Source: Sphingomonas oligophenolica
Lineage (GTDB): Bacteria; Pseudomonadota; Alphaproteobacteria; Sphingomonadales; Sphingomonadaceae
Assembly (NCBI RefSeq): GCF_006438955.1
Contig: NZ_RCZK01000010.1
Coordinates: 1 to 64,000 of the forward strand
Direction of reading: 5' to 3'
DNA length: 64,000 nucleotides
In this document: positions 27,753-37,716 of the stretch, piece by piece
Position numbering within the stretch: the stretch's first letter is position 1
Layout of the letters: every line of letters begins with the position of its first letter
Program-made: the position numbers and the translations under genes
The notes under the pieces: generated by a model
What the model saw: only the letters and a program-made list of their open reading frames with translations
Told to the model about the DNA's origin: nothing
Databases searched by the model: none

Positions 27753-29443
27753 AGCGCGACGTGGGTGGCGGTGCCCGCGACCATGTACCAGGTGACGAAC
27801 AACGTACCGATCAGCGCCCCCGCCAGCACGCTGCCGGTCCTCTCCCGGGCGTGCGCGGCCAGCAGCGCCAGCCCCGCGAGCAGCGGCACGAACTGGATCG
27901 CGACGATCGCGTTCAGGGCCTCGAACGCGATCGGCAACCGCCCGGTCGCGAACAGGAACAGATATTGCGCGCCGGTCAACACCAGGAAGCCGCCTGCGAA
28001 CGCTGCCATCGCGACCCAGCGCCGCGCATTCTTGGTTTGCACCGGCGCCAGCAGCGCATCGAGCCCGCGGCACGCGACGATCAGGAATGCCGCGAACGGC
28101 AACAGATAGACCAGCCAGGCGGGGACCAGCCGGATCGCCAGTGGTCGCAGCGCGACGACCCAGAAGCGGAAATCGAGCGGGATCAGCGCGGCCGCGGCGA
28201 CGATCGCGTAGAGGATGCCGACGACGATCACCGCCAGCAGCGTGGGCAGGAGCGGTCGTCCGAGCCCGTTGCTGGGTAGCGATCGGCGCAGCAGCCAGCC
28301 CAAGGCGACGCCGATCGCCGCGTTGAGCAGCGCCCAGATCGTGAGCCAGTCGGTGATCGCCTGCGGCAACAGCCGCGATGGCCCGAGCGGGGGCGGCAGA
28401 CCGAGCGGCGCCAGATAATAGGTGATCGCGGGGACGAAGGCGGTGGCGAGCAACAGCGTCCACCACGCCCGCCCGCGTGGTGCGATCGACCCGGTCGACG
28501 CGGCGCGCAACGCCGCGAACGCGGGGAGCGCCAACACCAGATCGAACAGCGCGAACGCCAGGATCGCGAGCCCGATCAGCGCGAGCCCGGTGCCGATTTC
28601 CTTGCCCCACCAGATTTGGTCGAGCGGCGCCAGTTCCGAGCGCGGCGCCCCGAGCGTGCGGTCGAACCACGCGACCGCATCGCCCACCGCCGCGCGCGAC
28701 AGGTGATCGCCGGGATGGGTCGCGATGGGCTGGTGCAACAGCCGGGCGGTGCCCGCGGCGATGCTGCCATAGACGCGATCCGGCACCACGGTGTCGTTGG
28801 TCCCGAACAGCGCCTTCAGCTTCGCGCTCGTGCCCACGTCGACCGCGCGTGGCATGCTCCACATCAGCGGTGCGAATTCGTCGTAGCGGCTGTAGACCAC
28901 CGCCAGGTTGCGCGGCCAATCGGGCGTCCCCTCGCGCGCGAACGGTGCGCCGGTCGACGATCCCTCGAGCACCATCGACCGATAACCTTCGGGCAGGGCG
29001 GCGGCGGCGGCGAGCACCGTCCACCCGCCCATGCTGTGCCCCTCCAGCCCGATCCGGGTCGGATCGACGAACCGCAAGCCCCGCAAATAGGCCAGGCCTT
29101 CGGGGCCGCCGAAGCCGTCGCGGGTCGCCGCCCCACCGCTGCCGCCATGGCCGCGCTGGTCGAGCGCCAACACCACATAGCCGCGCCGCGCAAATTCGAT
29201 CGCAAACGGCGATTGGGTTTCACGGGTGTTTATATAGCCATGGACCGCGAGGATGCCCGGCGCGGGGGTTTGCGGGGTCGCGGTCGCGGGGCGGTAGAGC
29301 AGGCCGGCCATGATCGTGCCATCGGACGCGCGAAACCTGGTCTCGCTGACCGATACCTGCCCGCGGGTCTGGGTCCAGGCCGCCAGCCCAAGCCCCGCCA
29401 GCATGAGCGTGATCGCCAGCGCAAAGCGGCCAGCGGCGCTCAT
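27749..29443 (-). CDS. Membrane-anchored alpha/beta hydrolase
   Basis: This protein has 564 residues. One N-terminal membrane helix (about 5-25) precedes an alpha/beta-hydrolase domain (about 35-285) with nucleophile elbow GLEGHSMGGW and an oxyanion region AVHGYINTRET. The second half is a membrane domain of about seven to eight helices. This is an unusual combination of a periplasmic dienelactone-hydrolase-like esterase with a polytopic domain. I chose ATG 29443 because it overlaps the stop of the upstream gene (ATGA). The substrate is unknown. Confidence 0.75.
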   Translation of the reverse strand: MSAAGRFALAITLMLAGLGLAAWTQTRGQVSVSETRFRASDGTIMAGLLYRPATATPQTPAPGILAVHGYINTRETQSPFAIEFARRGYVVLALDQRGHGGSGGAATRDGFGGPEGLAYLRGLRFVDPTRIGLEGHSMGGWTVLAAAAALPEGYRSMVLEGSSTGAPFAREGTPDWPRNLAVVYSRYDEFAPLMWSMPRAVDVGTSAKLKALFGTNDTVVPDRVYGSIAAGTARLLHQPIATHPGDHLSRAAVGDAVAWFDRTLGAPRSELAPLDQIWWGKEIGTGLALIGLAILAFALFDLVLALPAFAALRAASTGSIAPRGRAWWTLLLATAFVPAITYYLAPLGLPPPLGPSRLLPQAITDWLTIWALLNAAIGVALGWLLRRSLPSNGLGRPLLPTLLAVIVVGILYAIVAAAALIPLDFRFWVVALRPLAIRLVPAWLVYLLPFAAFLIVACRGLDALLAPVQTKNARRWVAMAAFAGGFLVLTGAQYLFLFATGRLPIAFEALNAIVAIQFVPLLAGLALLAAHARERTGSVLAGALIGTLFVTWYMVAGTATHVAL

Positions 29444-29793
29444 GCCTCCGCCAGCCACGCTTGTGCGCTCGCCATGTCGCCGAACACCCGGACCCGGTCG
29501 ATCGCCAGGCTGCGCCGTGCCTGCATCCCCGCGAGCGCGCTGGTCATCACGATCGCAGTGCGCCGCGCCGATCCTTGTTCCGCCAATTGTCGAAACCGGT
29601 CGGCGACGTCGGCGGTCTGCACCGCGAATTCGCGCGCATCGCTCAACACATCGAAACTGTCGTGCCGTGTCATCGCGGCGGCGCTTTCGGCGCGAACTTC
29701 ATCGGCGAAGCGCGCGGTCGTCGCGGCGTCCCAGAAGCCGGTCAGCCGCAGCCGCATCACCCTCTTCGCCTCATCGAAGACGATTTCGAACAT
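29440..29793 (-). CDS. STAS/SpoIIAA-like small protein
   Basis: A 117-residue soluble protein. The pattern MFEIVFDEAKRVMRLRLTGFWD..ATTARFADEVRAE and the closing RVFGDMASAQAWL match SpoIIAA/STAS-like proteins of unknown ligand. The frame can begin at TTG 29796 or ATG 29793; I use the ATG, with GGGGGAG a few bases upstream. It is coupled to the downstream membrane hydrolase by ATGA. Confidence 0.6.
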   Translation of the reverse strand: MFEIVFDEAKRVMRLRLTGFWDAATTARFADEVRAESAAAMTRHDSFDVLSDAREFAVQTADVADRFRQLAEQGSARRTAIVMTSALAGMQARRSLAIDRVRVFGDMASAQAWLAEA

Positions 29794-29920
29794 CAACTCC
29801 CCCGGTGCTCACGCCGCGATCATCGTGTCGCGTATGACCGCAGCGTTCGCGGTTTTTACCGCCGATGTCCACGGGTTTTGCGGTTCGGCCCCGCCGCCGC
29901 GGTGGGGCGGGACGCCGCGA

Positions 29921-30598
29921 TCACTCCGCAAATCCGACGAATACTGCGGCCTCGTCGACCGATTTGCGGTCCGATACCACCGCGTTGGCCGGGAAGCTCT
30001 CGTCGGGCCAGCCGAGCGCGATGCTCTTCATGATGACCTGGTCGTCCGCGATCCCCGCGTGTTCGCGCACCACCGGCGACTGCATGATCCCCTGGCTGTT
30101 GATCACCGTCCCCAGCCCGCGCGACCAGGCGGCGGTGACCAGCGCGGTCGCCACCGCGCCGCAGTCGAACGGGGTGTCGTCGCTGCCATCGAGCACGCGA
30201 TCATAGGTCACGATGACGCACACCGGCGCGTCGAACTGGCGAAAGCCGCGCAGCACCCAATCCTGGCGCTGGTCCTTGTCGTCGCGCGCGATCCCCATCG
30301 CGGAGAACAATTGCTTGGCGACCCCGATCTGGCGATCGCGATGATGCCCCGCAAACGCCTGGCCGGTGCGGAATTCGCGCGATTGCGGCACTCCAGCCAC
30401 CATCCGGTCGGTGTTGCCCGCGCGGATCCGGTCCAGTGGCTCGCCGGTGATGACGTAGAAATTCCACGGCTGAGTGTTCATCGACGAGGGCGCGCGCATC
30501 GCCAGCGCGAGGATTTCCTCGATCAGCGCGCGCGGCACCGGATCGGGCTTGTAGCCGCGGATGCTCCGTCGGCCGAGGACAACGTCGTCGAATTGCAT
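29921..30598 (-). CDS. Nitroreductase-family FMN oxidoreductase
   Basis: A 225-residue flavoenzyme. The FMN-binding motifs of the family are present: GRRSIRGYKPDPVP near the start, APSSMNTQPWNFYVI, and a late SIALGWPDESFPANAV. Nitroreductases transfer hydride from NAD(P)H to nitroaromatics, quinones or other acceptors. The natural substrate is not evident. An AAGGA site precedes the ATG. It lies 28 bp downstream of the M61 peptidase gene's stop in the same direction. Confidence 0.88.
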   Translation of the reverse strand: MQFDDVVLGRRSIRGYKPDPVPRALIEEILALAMRAPSSMNTQPWNFYVITGEPLDRIRAGNTDRMVAGVPQSREFRTGQAFAGHHRDRQIGVAKQLFSAMGIARDDKDQRQDWVLRGFRQFDAPVCVIVTYDRVLDGSDDTPFDCGAVATALVTAAWSRGLGTVINSQGIMQSPVVREHAGIADDQVIMKSIALGWPDESFPANAVVSDRKSVDEAAVFVGFAE

Positions 30599-30626
30599 GG
30601 GATATCCTTGGGTACAGTGCGATCGC

Positions 30627-32495
30627 TCAGTCGGCGGTACCGAGCCAGGCGGCGCGGAAGCGGTGCTGTGCAGGGGTGAGGGGGGTGCCGAGCGTCTCGG
30701 TGCGGACGATCTCGAGCCGCGGGTCCGAAAGCGGGGTCAGCATCACGCGGTGATCGCCGGTGCGATCGCGATAGGCCAGCGGTACGGGCTTGCCGACGCT
30801 CGCGGTCGCGAGCGCTGCGGTCCATTCCTCGGGCGTCGCGAGCGGCTGACCACCCAGGCTGACCAGCGTGTCGCCGCGATCGACCCCGGCGCGGTACAAC
30901 GGCGTGTCGGGTGCGGGAATCTCGTCGAGCGTCAGCGCGCCATCGACCGTTTTGACGCGGGTCGCGCCAAGCCATGGCTGAGCGGGCGCCGCGTGCCGCA
31001 GCGTCAATCCGGCGGGCGCGAGCAACGGTGCGAAATCGGGTAGCGCACTGCCGCGGACATGCGCCGCGAAGAATTCGTGCGCGAACGCGGGGTCCTTGGT
31101 CAGTTCGGCGAGCCCCGCCTCCAAATCCTCGGGCGTATAGGGTTTGGCGGGTGCGTAATCGACCTGCTCGACGCCATTGCGCGCCCACATGTGCCGCATA
31201 TACGCATCGAGCGAGAGCCCCGGATAGCGTTCGCGCAGCGACAGATCGAGCGCCAGCGCGACGACCGCCCCATAGGGGTAATAGGACACGAAGATCGTGC
31301 CATTGACCGGATCGATCGATTGCGCGGCATCGACGAACGGCGCGCGCAGGCTCATCTCCTGCGGTGAGCCATAGCGGCGCGCGGGTGCATTGACGACGCC
31401 GCTGAGCGTCCCGCCGAGCCCCTTGAGATACGCGTCGAGCGACTTTTCGCCCGCGCGATGGATCAGCAGCGGCCCGTAATATTGCGTGAACCCTTCGGCG
31501 AACCAAAGCGACGGGGTCGGGTTGGCGCGGGTGAAGTCGAACGGTTCGAGCCCGCGCGGGCGCAACCGTTCGACGTTCCAGCCATGGACGAATTCGTGGC
31601 TCAGAGTGTCGATCTGCGCGAAATCGGCATCCTTGAGCGATCGCGGCTGGCTGATCATCGTCGAATTGCGATGCTCCATCCCGTCGCCGCTGATCTGCGG
31701 CATGTAATCGGCGATGAAGGTATAGGTGCCGAAATCATAGACGGGCGGGCCGCCGAACAGCGCAAAATGCTGCGCGATCACGCGCTTGGCTTCGGCGGCG
31801 AACCGGTCGACATCCGCGGGGGTGTCCTGGCTGTGGACCGCGAGGCGGATCGTATACGTCCTGCCGTTCGCTGCGAGCGGCCACGTCCGCAGCTGGAAGT
31901 CCGACAGTTCGGTCGGGCTGTCCATCAGATATTGCAGGTTGGGTGCCCAGAAGGTGTCGGCGCTGCCCGTGCTCGGCGGCAATTGGGTCGCGATCTTCCA
32001 GCTCTTGTCGAGCGGGTGGAAGGTGACGCGGATCGCGCGATCGTCATAGCCGCGCGCCCACATCATCGTCGCGGGCATGTTGAGATGCGCGTGGGTCGGA
32101 TCGATCTGCGCATAGGTGCCGTCGCCATGATCGCCATAGAGCGTGTAGCGCAGCGTCACGGTGCCGCGATGCGCGGGGACGGTCCAGCTATACGGATCGG
32201 CGCGCCGGACCGCGAGCGGCTGGCCGGCGGCGTCGGTCGCGGTGACCGAATAGACGTTCTTGGCGAATTCGTGGAGCGCGTACCGCCCCGGCGACGACCG
32301 CGCCATCCGGAACTCGACCGGCCCCGGCTTCAGGTCGCGATACGTCACCGCGATCTGCGCCTCGTGATGCACCGCGTTGTCGAAGCGCACGTCGTAGCTG
32401 ACGTCGGCATCGCGCCCGGGATCGCGCGCCTGCGCCTCCGCTATGCCGGTGCCCGCAAACGCCATCACCGCGCCCGCCACGATCCGTTGCATCAT
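30627..32495 (-). CDS. Exported M61-family metallopeptidase with PDZ domain
   Basis: This peptidase has 622 residues. A signal peptide ends near GIAEAQ. The N-terminal beta-rich domain is followed by the zinc site: His300 and His304 in SHEFVHGWN and Glu334 in WFAEGFTQYY, as in the glycyl aminopeptidase family M61. A C-terminal PDZ domain (about 525-610, LYRAGVDRGDTLVSLGGQPL) probably gates substrate entry. Its likely role is trimming peptides in the periplasm. The ATG at 32495 has a GGGGG stretch about 8 nt upstream. A longer open frame exists but adds no signal-like sequence. Confidence 0.88.
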   Translation of the reverse strand: MMQRIVAGAVMAFAGTGIAEAQARDPGRDADVSYDVRFDNAVHHEAQIAVTYRDLKPGPVEFRMARSSPGRYALHEFAKNVYSVTATDAAGQPLAVRRADPYSWTVPAHRGTVTLRYTLYGDHGDGTYAQIDPTHAHLNMPATMMWARGYDDRAIRVTFHPLDKSWKIATQLPPSTGSADTFWAPNLQYLMDSPTELSDFQLRTWPLAANGRTYTIRLAVHSQDTPADVDRFAAEAKRVIAQHFALFGGPPVYDFGTYTFIADYMPQISGDGMEHRNSTMISQPRSLKDADFAQIDTLSHEFVHGWNVERLRPRGLEPFDFTRANPTPSLWFAEGFTQYYGPLLIHRAGEKSLDAYLKGLGGTLSGVVNAPARRYGSPQEMSLRAPFVDAAQSIDPVNGTIFVSYYPYGAVVALALDLSLRERYPGLSLDAYMRHMWARNGVEQVDYAPAKPYTPEDLEAGLAELTKDPAFAHEFFAAHVRGSALPDFAPLLAPAGLTLRHAAPAQPWLGATRVKTVDGALTLDEIPAPDTPLYRAGVDRGDTLVSLGGQPLATPEEWTAALATASVGKPVPLAYRDRTGDHRVMLTPLSDPRLEIVRTETLGTPLTPAQHRFRAAWLGTAD

Positions 32496-32611
32496 CCGCC
32501 ATCCCCCTTCAAGAACCCGCGAACCGATGGCTGGCATTACCATCGGCGCGCGTCCTCCCCTCGCAAGGGAGAATTGCCAGCGCGAGCCGACGTCACGCAA
32601 TGCTATCCCCG

Positions 32612-32893
32612 CTAGCGGAAATTGTCCGCGTAGGCCTGCAGCTTCAGCGTCTTGCTCGGCGTGGGGACGAGCGAATAGCCCCAGCCCTGCCGCTCGCAAT
32701 AGGCGATCGCGGCCTCCTGCGTCGGAAAGCCCAGCCGGACCTGGTCGCGGGTATCCCCACTGCCCGCCCAGCCGGTGAGCGGGTCGGGCTGTTTGGCCTC
32801 GGTCGGTTCGAATTCGAGCTGCCAGCGATCGGTACGATAGCGACCGGACTGCATCGCGTTCTTGGGGCGCTGAAAGATTCGGGCGGTGGGCAT
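32612..32893 (-). CDS. NDUFS4-type accessory subunit of respiratory complex I
   Basis: A 93-residue protein matching the ETC complex I subunit family found in alphaproteobacteria and mitochondria (NDUFS4). Visible blocks are ARIFQRPKNAMQSGR near the start, then WQLEFEPTE, LTGWAGSGDTRDQVRLGFPTQEAAIAYCERQGWGY. It would bind peripherally to NADH dehydrogenase and stabilise it. The nuo operon itself is not in the window. It is spaced 9 bp from the helicase gene upstream. Confidence 0.9.
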   Translation of the reverse strand: MPTARIFQRPKNAMQSGRYRTDRWQLEFEPTEAKQPDPLTGWAGSGDTRDQVRLGFPTQEAAIAYCERQGWGYSLVPTPSKTLKLQAYADNFR

Positions 32894-32902
32894 GGTACCC
32901 TC

Positions 32903-35422
32903 CTATCGCTTCGCAGGCGCGGGCGCATCAGCATTTTTCATCGCGCGCGCATCGGCGTTCTTGGTGCGCAGCGTCGCCGACGCCGCGGCGGGATCGTCGG
33001 GCCAGGGATGGCGCGGATAGCGTCCGCGCATGTCCTTGGCGACCGCACGCCAGCTTCCCGCCCAGAACCCGGGCAGATCGCGCGTCGTCTGGATCGGGCG
33101 GCCCGCCGGGCTGGTGAGACTCAATACCAGCGGGGTGCGCGCATCGCCGATCGTCGGATGCTCGGCGAGCCCGAACAGCGCCTGCGGCCGGAGTTCGACC
33201 GTCGGACCAGCCTCCGCCGCATAGTCGATCCGGTGCGTGCTGCCCGCGGGACTGGTGAAGTCGGCGGGCACGAGGCGATCGATCGTGCGGAGCGAATCCC
33301 AACCGAGCAGCGTGCGCAGCGCGTCGTTCAGCGCGGGCGGCGGAATCGCATCGAGCCGACGCTTGCCCGCCGCCAGCGCCGGGAGCCATTCGTCGAGCCG
33401 CGCGACCAGTGTGGCGTCATCGAGCGCGACCCCTGCATAGGCGGCGCGATGGCGCAGAACGGTCGCCGCATCGTTCCACGGCAACAGCGCGACGCCGTGC
33501 GCGCGGACCCCCTCGACCAGCGCCGCCGCGATTGCCGCCGGATCGGCGTGGCTGTCGGGGCCGCTCGACAGGCGGAGCGCACCCAACCGCCGTTCGCGCA
33601 GCGCGACGACCCCGCCGCTCGCCGGGTCGAAATCGGCGGTGCGGCGGGTTTCAATCCGGTCGGCGAAGAGCATTTCGATCGTGGCAAGGCCGATCGCCGC
33701 ACCCGACAGGATCCGCGCGCCCGACGCCGCACCCTGGGTATCCGCCACCGCGAGCCATTCGTGCCGGGTTAGCGACGCGGTCGGATCGAGCCGGAAACCG
33801 CGGCCCCCGACCGACGCCCAGTGCTCGCCCGACGCATCGCGACGCCGCGCGATCCGATCGGGGAAGGCGAGCGCGATGCACGTGGCGATGGCGACCGCAG
33901 GATCATCACCACCCGCTCCGTTCGTTTCGAGCGGGGGTTGGGGCCGAGCCGTCAGCTTCTCCCACCGCGTCGCCAACAAGCGCGCCGCGTCCGCCTTCCG
34001 GCCGCGATCACCGCGCCATCGCCGCCAGCGCGCCTCCAGATCGGGATCGTCGCCGCCCAGCCCGCGCTCGCTGAGCAGCACCGCGACCTCCGCCGCGACG
34101 CGCGCCAGCCCCAGCGGCCCGGCGCAGCGCAGCATGTGTGCGAGCCGCGGTGGCATCGGCATCCCTGCAATCGCCTTTCCATGCGCGGTCGGCCGCCCGT
34201 CGGCATCGAGCGCGCCCAGCGTCGTCAGTCGCGCGCGCGACTCGACCGCCGCGGCTTCGGGCGGGGGATCGAGCCAGCGCAGCGCGCGCGGATCGGCCAC
34301 CCCCCAGAGCGCGGTGGCGAGGACGAGGCTCGACAGGTCGGCCTCGAGGATTTCGGGCGGGTCGAACCGCGGCAGCCCCGCGGTCGCGGCCTCTTCCCAC
34401 AGCCGATAGGCGATCCCCGGCCCGAGCCGCGCGGCGCGGCCCGCGCGCTGGGTGACCGCGGCCTGGCTGGCGCGTTCGGTGACGAGCCGGGTCATCCCCG
34501 CCGCGCGATCGTAGCGCGGGCGCCGCGCCAGCCCCGAATCGACGACGATCGACACCCCCGCCAGCGTCAGGCTGGTTTCGGCGATGCTGGTCGCGAGCAC
34601 CAGCTTCCGCCGCCCGTCCGGCTCGGGCAAAATCGCGGCGCGCTGGTCACGCGGATCGAGGCTGCCGTGCAGCTGGTGGAGCGCGATCGTGTCGGGCAAA
34701 TCGTCGAGCCGTTCGGCAACCCGCTCGATTTCCGCGACGCCGGGCAGGAAGGCCAGAATCCCCCCATCGCCGTCGCGCAGCGCGGTACGGATCGCGCTCG
34801 CCATTGCAACCTCGATCCGCACCTCTGCGCGGCGCCCGAGATAGCGGAGATCGAGCGGATAGCGCCGTCCGTCGCTCTCGATCACCGGTGCCGAACCCAT
34901 GATCCCCGAAAACCGCGCGCCGTCGAGCGTCGCCGACATCGCGACCAGCCGCAGGTCGGGTCGGAACGCCGCCTGCGCATCGAGCGCGAAGGCGAGCCCG
35001 GTATCGCCGTCGAGGCTGCGTTCGTGGACCTCGTCGAACAACACCGCGGAGACGCCCGCGAGTTCGGGGTCGGACTGGATCCGCGCGACGAAGATGCCCT
35101 CGGTCACGACGGTGACGCGCGTCGCCGCCGACCGTTTCGAATCCATCCGCGTCGCATAGCCGAACGTCTTGCCGACCGGTTCGCTCGCCAGCGCGGCCAT
35201 CCGCTCCGCCGCCGCACGCGCCGCCAACCGGCGCGGCGACAGCAGCAGTATCTCGCCGGTGCACCACGGCTCGGCCAGCAACGCGGGCGCGACCGCGGTG
35301 GTCTTGCCCGCCCCCGGCGGCGCGACGAGCACCGCGTTGGCCGCATCGCGCAACGCCGCGACGAGATCGGGCAGCACCGCGTCGATCGGCAGCGTCGTCA
35401 CGGAGTTGTCGGCGGGCGGCAT
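32903..35422 (-). CDS. hrpB: ATP-dependent helicase HrpB
   Basis: An 839-residue DExH-box helicase. Walker A is APPGAGKTT, the DEAH-type box is [10 protein letters not shown], and motif III is MSATLDG. The second RecA domain ends in [12 protein letters not shown] (motif VI). The HrpB-specific C-terminal region follows, with LEWLPAL-like and GWDSLR segments. The role of HrpB is uncertain: an RNA helicase that is dispensable in many bacteria. The start at ATG 35422 gives [20 protein letters not shown], the usual N-terminus. An open extension upstream lies in the infA promoter region. Confidence 0.92.
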   Translation of the reverse strand: MPPADNSVTTLPIDAVLPDLVAALRDAANAVLVAPPGAGKTTAVAPALLAEPWCTGEILLLSPRRLAARAAAERMAALASEPVGKTFGYATRMDSKRSAATRVTVVTEGIFVARIQSDPELAGVSAVLFDEVHERSLDGDTGLAFALDAQAAFRPDLRLVAMSATLDGARFSGIMGSAPVIESDGRRYPLDLRYLGRRAEVRIEVAMASAIRTALRDGDGGILAFLPGVAEIERVAERLDDLPDTIALHQLHGSLDPRDQRAAILPEPDGRRKLVLATSIAETSLTLAGVSIVVDSGLARRPRYDRAAGMTRLVTERASQAAVTQRAGRAARLGPGIAYRLWEEAATAGLPRFDPPEILEADLSSLVLATALWGVADPRALRWLDPPPEAAAVESRARLTTLGALDADGRPTAHGKAIAGMPMPPRLAHMLRCAGPLGLARVAAEVAVLLSERGLGGDDPDLEARWRRWRGDRGRKADAARLLATRWEKLTARPQPPLETNGAGGDDPAVAIATCIALAFPDRIARRRDASGEHWASVGGRGFRLDPTASLTRHEWLAVADTQGAASGARILSGAAIGLATIEMLFADRIETRRTADFDPASGGVVALRERRLGALRLSSGPDSHADPAAIAAALVEGVRAHGVALLPWNDAATVLRHRAAYAGVALDDATLVARLDEWLPALAAGKRRLDAIPPPALNDALRTLLGWDSLRTIDRLVPADFTSPAGSTHRIDYAAEAGPTVELRPQALFGLAEHPTIGDARTPLVLSLTSPAGRPIQTTRDLPGFWAGSWRAVAKDMRGRYPRHPWPDDPAAASATLRTKNADARAMKNADAPAPAKR

Positions 35423-35585
35423 GCGGTCGCCATGCCATGATCCTCCGCTACGGAACAGGCAGCCGCGCAACCGGGTTGGCGGCGATACGGCGGCAGCCCG
35501 TGGCGAAACCACGGTCGCTTTCCTTTGCGCGCGTTGTCGGCTAAGGGGCGGCGCAAGATTTCCCCTATATTGTCAGAGGTTTTGT

Positions 35586-35831
35586 TTGGCCAAGGAAGAA
35601 CTACTCGAAATGCGCGGCCAGGTGGTGGAATTGCTCCCCAACGCCATGTTCCGCGTCCGGCTCGAGAACGACCATGAGGTCCTCGGTCACACCGCGGGCA
35701 AGATGCGCAAGAATCGCATCCGCGTCCTCGTCGGTGACGAAGTGCTCGTCGAGATGACGCCCTATGACCTGACCAAGGGGCGAATTACCTATCGCTTCAT
35801 GCCGGGACGCGGCGGCCCCGGCCCGCAGTAA
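35586..35831 (+). CDS. infA: Translation initiation factor IF-1 (TTG start)
   Basis: An 81-residue S1-fold protein that helps assemble the 30S initiation complex. The sequence after the start, [19 protein letters not shown] then [19 protein letters not shown], is the IF-1 family core. No in-frame ATG gives the conserved N-terminus, so translation must start at TTG 35586, with AGAGGT 5 nt upstream. A weak start on an initiation factor gene may serve autoregulation. It begins the conserved infA-maf-RNase-yacG block. Confidence 0.95.
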   Translation: MAKEELLEMRGQVVELLPNAMFRVRLENDHEVLGHTAGKMRKNRIRVLVGDEVLVEMTPYDLTKGRITYRFMPGRGGPGPQ

Positions 35832-35915
35832 TCCGCGGACGATCGCGCCTTCCTTGGCGTGACGGCGCGCGCATCAGGCTTCCCTTGCCGCGCGAATGAT
35901 GCTTCCGACAGCGCG

Positions 35916-36509
35916 ATGACCAACCCCGTCGATTCCCCGCCCCGGCTCGTGCTCGCCTCCTCCTCGCCGCGGCGGCGCGACCTGCTCGCGCGGTTGGGGG
36001 TCGAGCCCGATCGAATCGCCGCGCCCGACGTCGACGAAACGCCGCTGAAGGCAGAACCGCCGCGCGATTATGCCGTCCGCATCGCGCTCGCCAAGGCGGC
36101 GACGGTCGCGCGCGGCCCCGACGAGATCGTGCTGGCAGGCGACACCATTATCGCGGTCGGCCGCCGGATCCTCGGCAAGCCCGCCGACGATGTCGAGCTT
36201 GCGCGGATGCTCGCGCTGCTGTCAGGGCGCCGCCACCATTGTCTATCGGCGGTTGCAGTGGTGGCGCGCGACGGCTTCGTGCGCCACCGGCTGTCGGACA
36301 CGATCGTCGCATTCCGTCCGCTCGATGCCGCCGAAATCACGGCCTATGTCGCGAGCGGAGAGGGCCGCGGCAAAGCGGGGGGCTATGCGATCCAGGGCCG
36401 CGCCGAGGCGTTCGTCCGCTTCCTCCACGGCAGCCATTCGGGGGTCGTCGGGCTGCCGCTGATGGAAACGCGCGCGCTGCTGCGCACCGCGGGACTGCCA
36501 CTTGCCTGA
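35916..36509 (+). CDS. maf: Maf-like nucleotide pyrophosphatase
   Basis: A 197-residue Maf/Ham1-type protein that hydrolyses non-canonical nucleoside triphosphates. The N-terminal motif LASSSPRRRDLL, the catalytic region ETPLKAEPPRDYAVRIALAKA, and DTIIAVGRRILGKP are conserved. The later GGYAIQGRAEAFV and GLPLMET complete the fold. ATG 35916 gives the typical N-terminus, though no clear ribosome-binding site is seen. An alternative in-frame start lies at 35859. It overlaps the next gene by 8 nt. Confidence 0.92.
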   Translation: MTNPVDSPPRLVLASSSPRRRDLLARLGVEPDRIAAPDVDETPLKAEPPRDYAVRIALAKAATVARGPDEIVLAGDTIIAVGRRILGKPADDVELARMLALLSGRRHHCLSAVAVVARDGFVRHRLSDTIVAFRPLDAAEITAYVASGEGRGKAGGYAIQGRAEAFVRFLHGSHSGVVGLPLMETRALLRTAGLPLA

Positions 36510-37431
36510 GTGGCTCTGGGAGCGCGGCATCGGCGAAGCCCGCGCCGCGCTGGTCGAGGACGATCGGATCGTCGAGGCCACGATCGAGCTCGACGATGGA
36601 CTGCGCGTCGGCGCGATCCTGTCGGCGCGGCGCACCGCGGTCGACCGCGTGGCGCTGGCGGACGGCGGGGAGCTCCAACTTGTCTCGCCACCACCCGGCG
36701 TGCCGCAGGGTGCCACGCTGACGGTCGAGATCGTGCGCGAGGCGATTCCCGAGGCAGGGCGTGCCAAGCTGCCACGCTGCGCGCCGACCGACGCCGACCC
36801 GCGCGCCGCGCCCGATCTCCACGACCGCATCGCCGCCACCGGCCACCCGATCCGCGAATTGCGCGCGCACGAACCCGATGCGTTGGAGGCGGCGGGATGG
36901 TCCGAATTGCTCGACGAAGCGACCAGTGGTGAGATCGTCTTCGCGAGCGGCGCGCTCCGGATGTCGCCCACGCCAGCGATGACGCTGTTCGATGTCGATG
37001 GCGCCGCGCCGCTCGACGCGCTCGCAATCGCCGCCGCGCGCGCGGTCGCACAGGCGATCCGCCGCCACGGCATCGGCGGATCGATCGGGATCGATTTTCC
37101 GACGCTTGCGGGCAAGGCCGCGCGCCAGGCGGTCGCCGCGGCGATCGACGCGCAGCTGCCCGCGCCGTTCGAGCGCACCGCGATGAACGGGTTCGGGTTC
37201 CTCCAGATCGTCCGCCCGCGCCCGCGCGCCTCGATCCCCGAGCTGCTGCGCAGCGACCCGGTCGCCGCCGCCGCGCGCGCCGCGCTGCGCACGCTGGAGC
37301 GGACCCCGCCGGGCAGCCCGCGGACGCTGCGCGTGGTGCCGCCGGTCCTTGCCTATCTCACCGCACGCCCCACATGGCTGGCCGAGCTCGCGCGCCGCAC
37401 CGGTGTCGCGCTCCGCCTGGAGAGCGCATGA
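36502..37431 (+). CDS. Ribonuclease E/G-type protein
   Basis: A 309-residue protein related to the RNase E/G catalytic region. It begins LPEWLWERGIGEARAALVEDDRIVEA, like the S1-bearing N-terminus of RNase G. It carries SIGIDFPTL and a C-terminal NGFGFLQIVRPRPRASI, matching the RNase E/G core block. It is shorter than RNase G (about 490), so it may be a reduced form. The TTG start at 36502 overlaps the maf stop. Its own stop overlaps the yacG start (ATGA). The order maf-RNase-yacG is conserved in sphingomonads. Confidence 0.75.
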   Translation: MPEWLWERGIGEARAALVEDDRIVEATIELDDGLRVGAILSARRTAVDRVALADGGELQLVSPPPGVPQGATLTVEIVREAIPEAGRAKLPRCAPTDADPRAAPDLHDRIAATGHPIRELRAHEPDALEAAGWSELLDEATSGEIVFASGALRMSPTPAMTLFDVDGAAPLDALAIAAARAVAQAIRRHGIGGSIGIDFPTLAGKAARQAVAAAIDAQLPAPFERTAMNGFGFLQIVRPRPRASIPELLRSDPVAAAARAALRTLERTPPGSPRTLRVVPPVLAYLTARPTWLAELARRTGVALRLESA

Positions 37432-37601
37432 CCAGCCCGACCTGCCCGATCTGCGACAAGCCTGCGAGCGACCAGGACGCGCCATTCTGCTCGCGCGGCT
37501 GCGCCAGCCGCGACCTGTTGCAATGGCTCGGCGACGGCTATCGCATCCCCGGCCCGCCCGCCCATGACGACGGGGTGGACAGCGCCCAGACCGCCGACTA
37601 A
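37428..37601 (+). CDS. yacG: DNA gyrase inhibitor YacG
   Basis: A 57-residue zinc protein. Four cysteines in CPICDKPA and FCSRGCASRDL bind zinc. In E. coli YacG blocks DNA binding by the GyrB subunit. The start codon overlaps the preceding gene's stop (ATGA). Confidence 0.92.
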   Translation: MTSPTCPICDKPASDQDAPFCSRGCASRDLLQWLGDGYRIPGPPAHDDGVDSAQTAD

Positions 37602-37630
37602 AGCCCCGCTTCCGATCGCATCGCGGTCTG

Positions 37631-37706
37631 GCCCGGGTAGCTCAGTTGGTAGAGCATGCGACTGAAAATCGCAGTGTCGGCGGTTCGAACCCGTCCCCGG
37701 GCACCA
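37631..37706 (+). tRNA. tRNA-Phe (GAA)
   Basis: A 76-nt tRNA. The acceptor stem is GCCCGGG/CCCGGGC and the D-arm contains AGCTCAGTTGGTAGAGC. The anticodon loop CTGAAAA gives anticodon GAA, the T-arm is GGTTCGAACCC, and the 3' CCA is encoded. It ends the infA-yacG block. A decayed island begins 11 bp downstream. Confidence 0.97.
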
Positions 37707-37716
37707 TTGGTTACAT

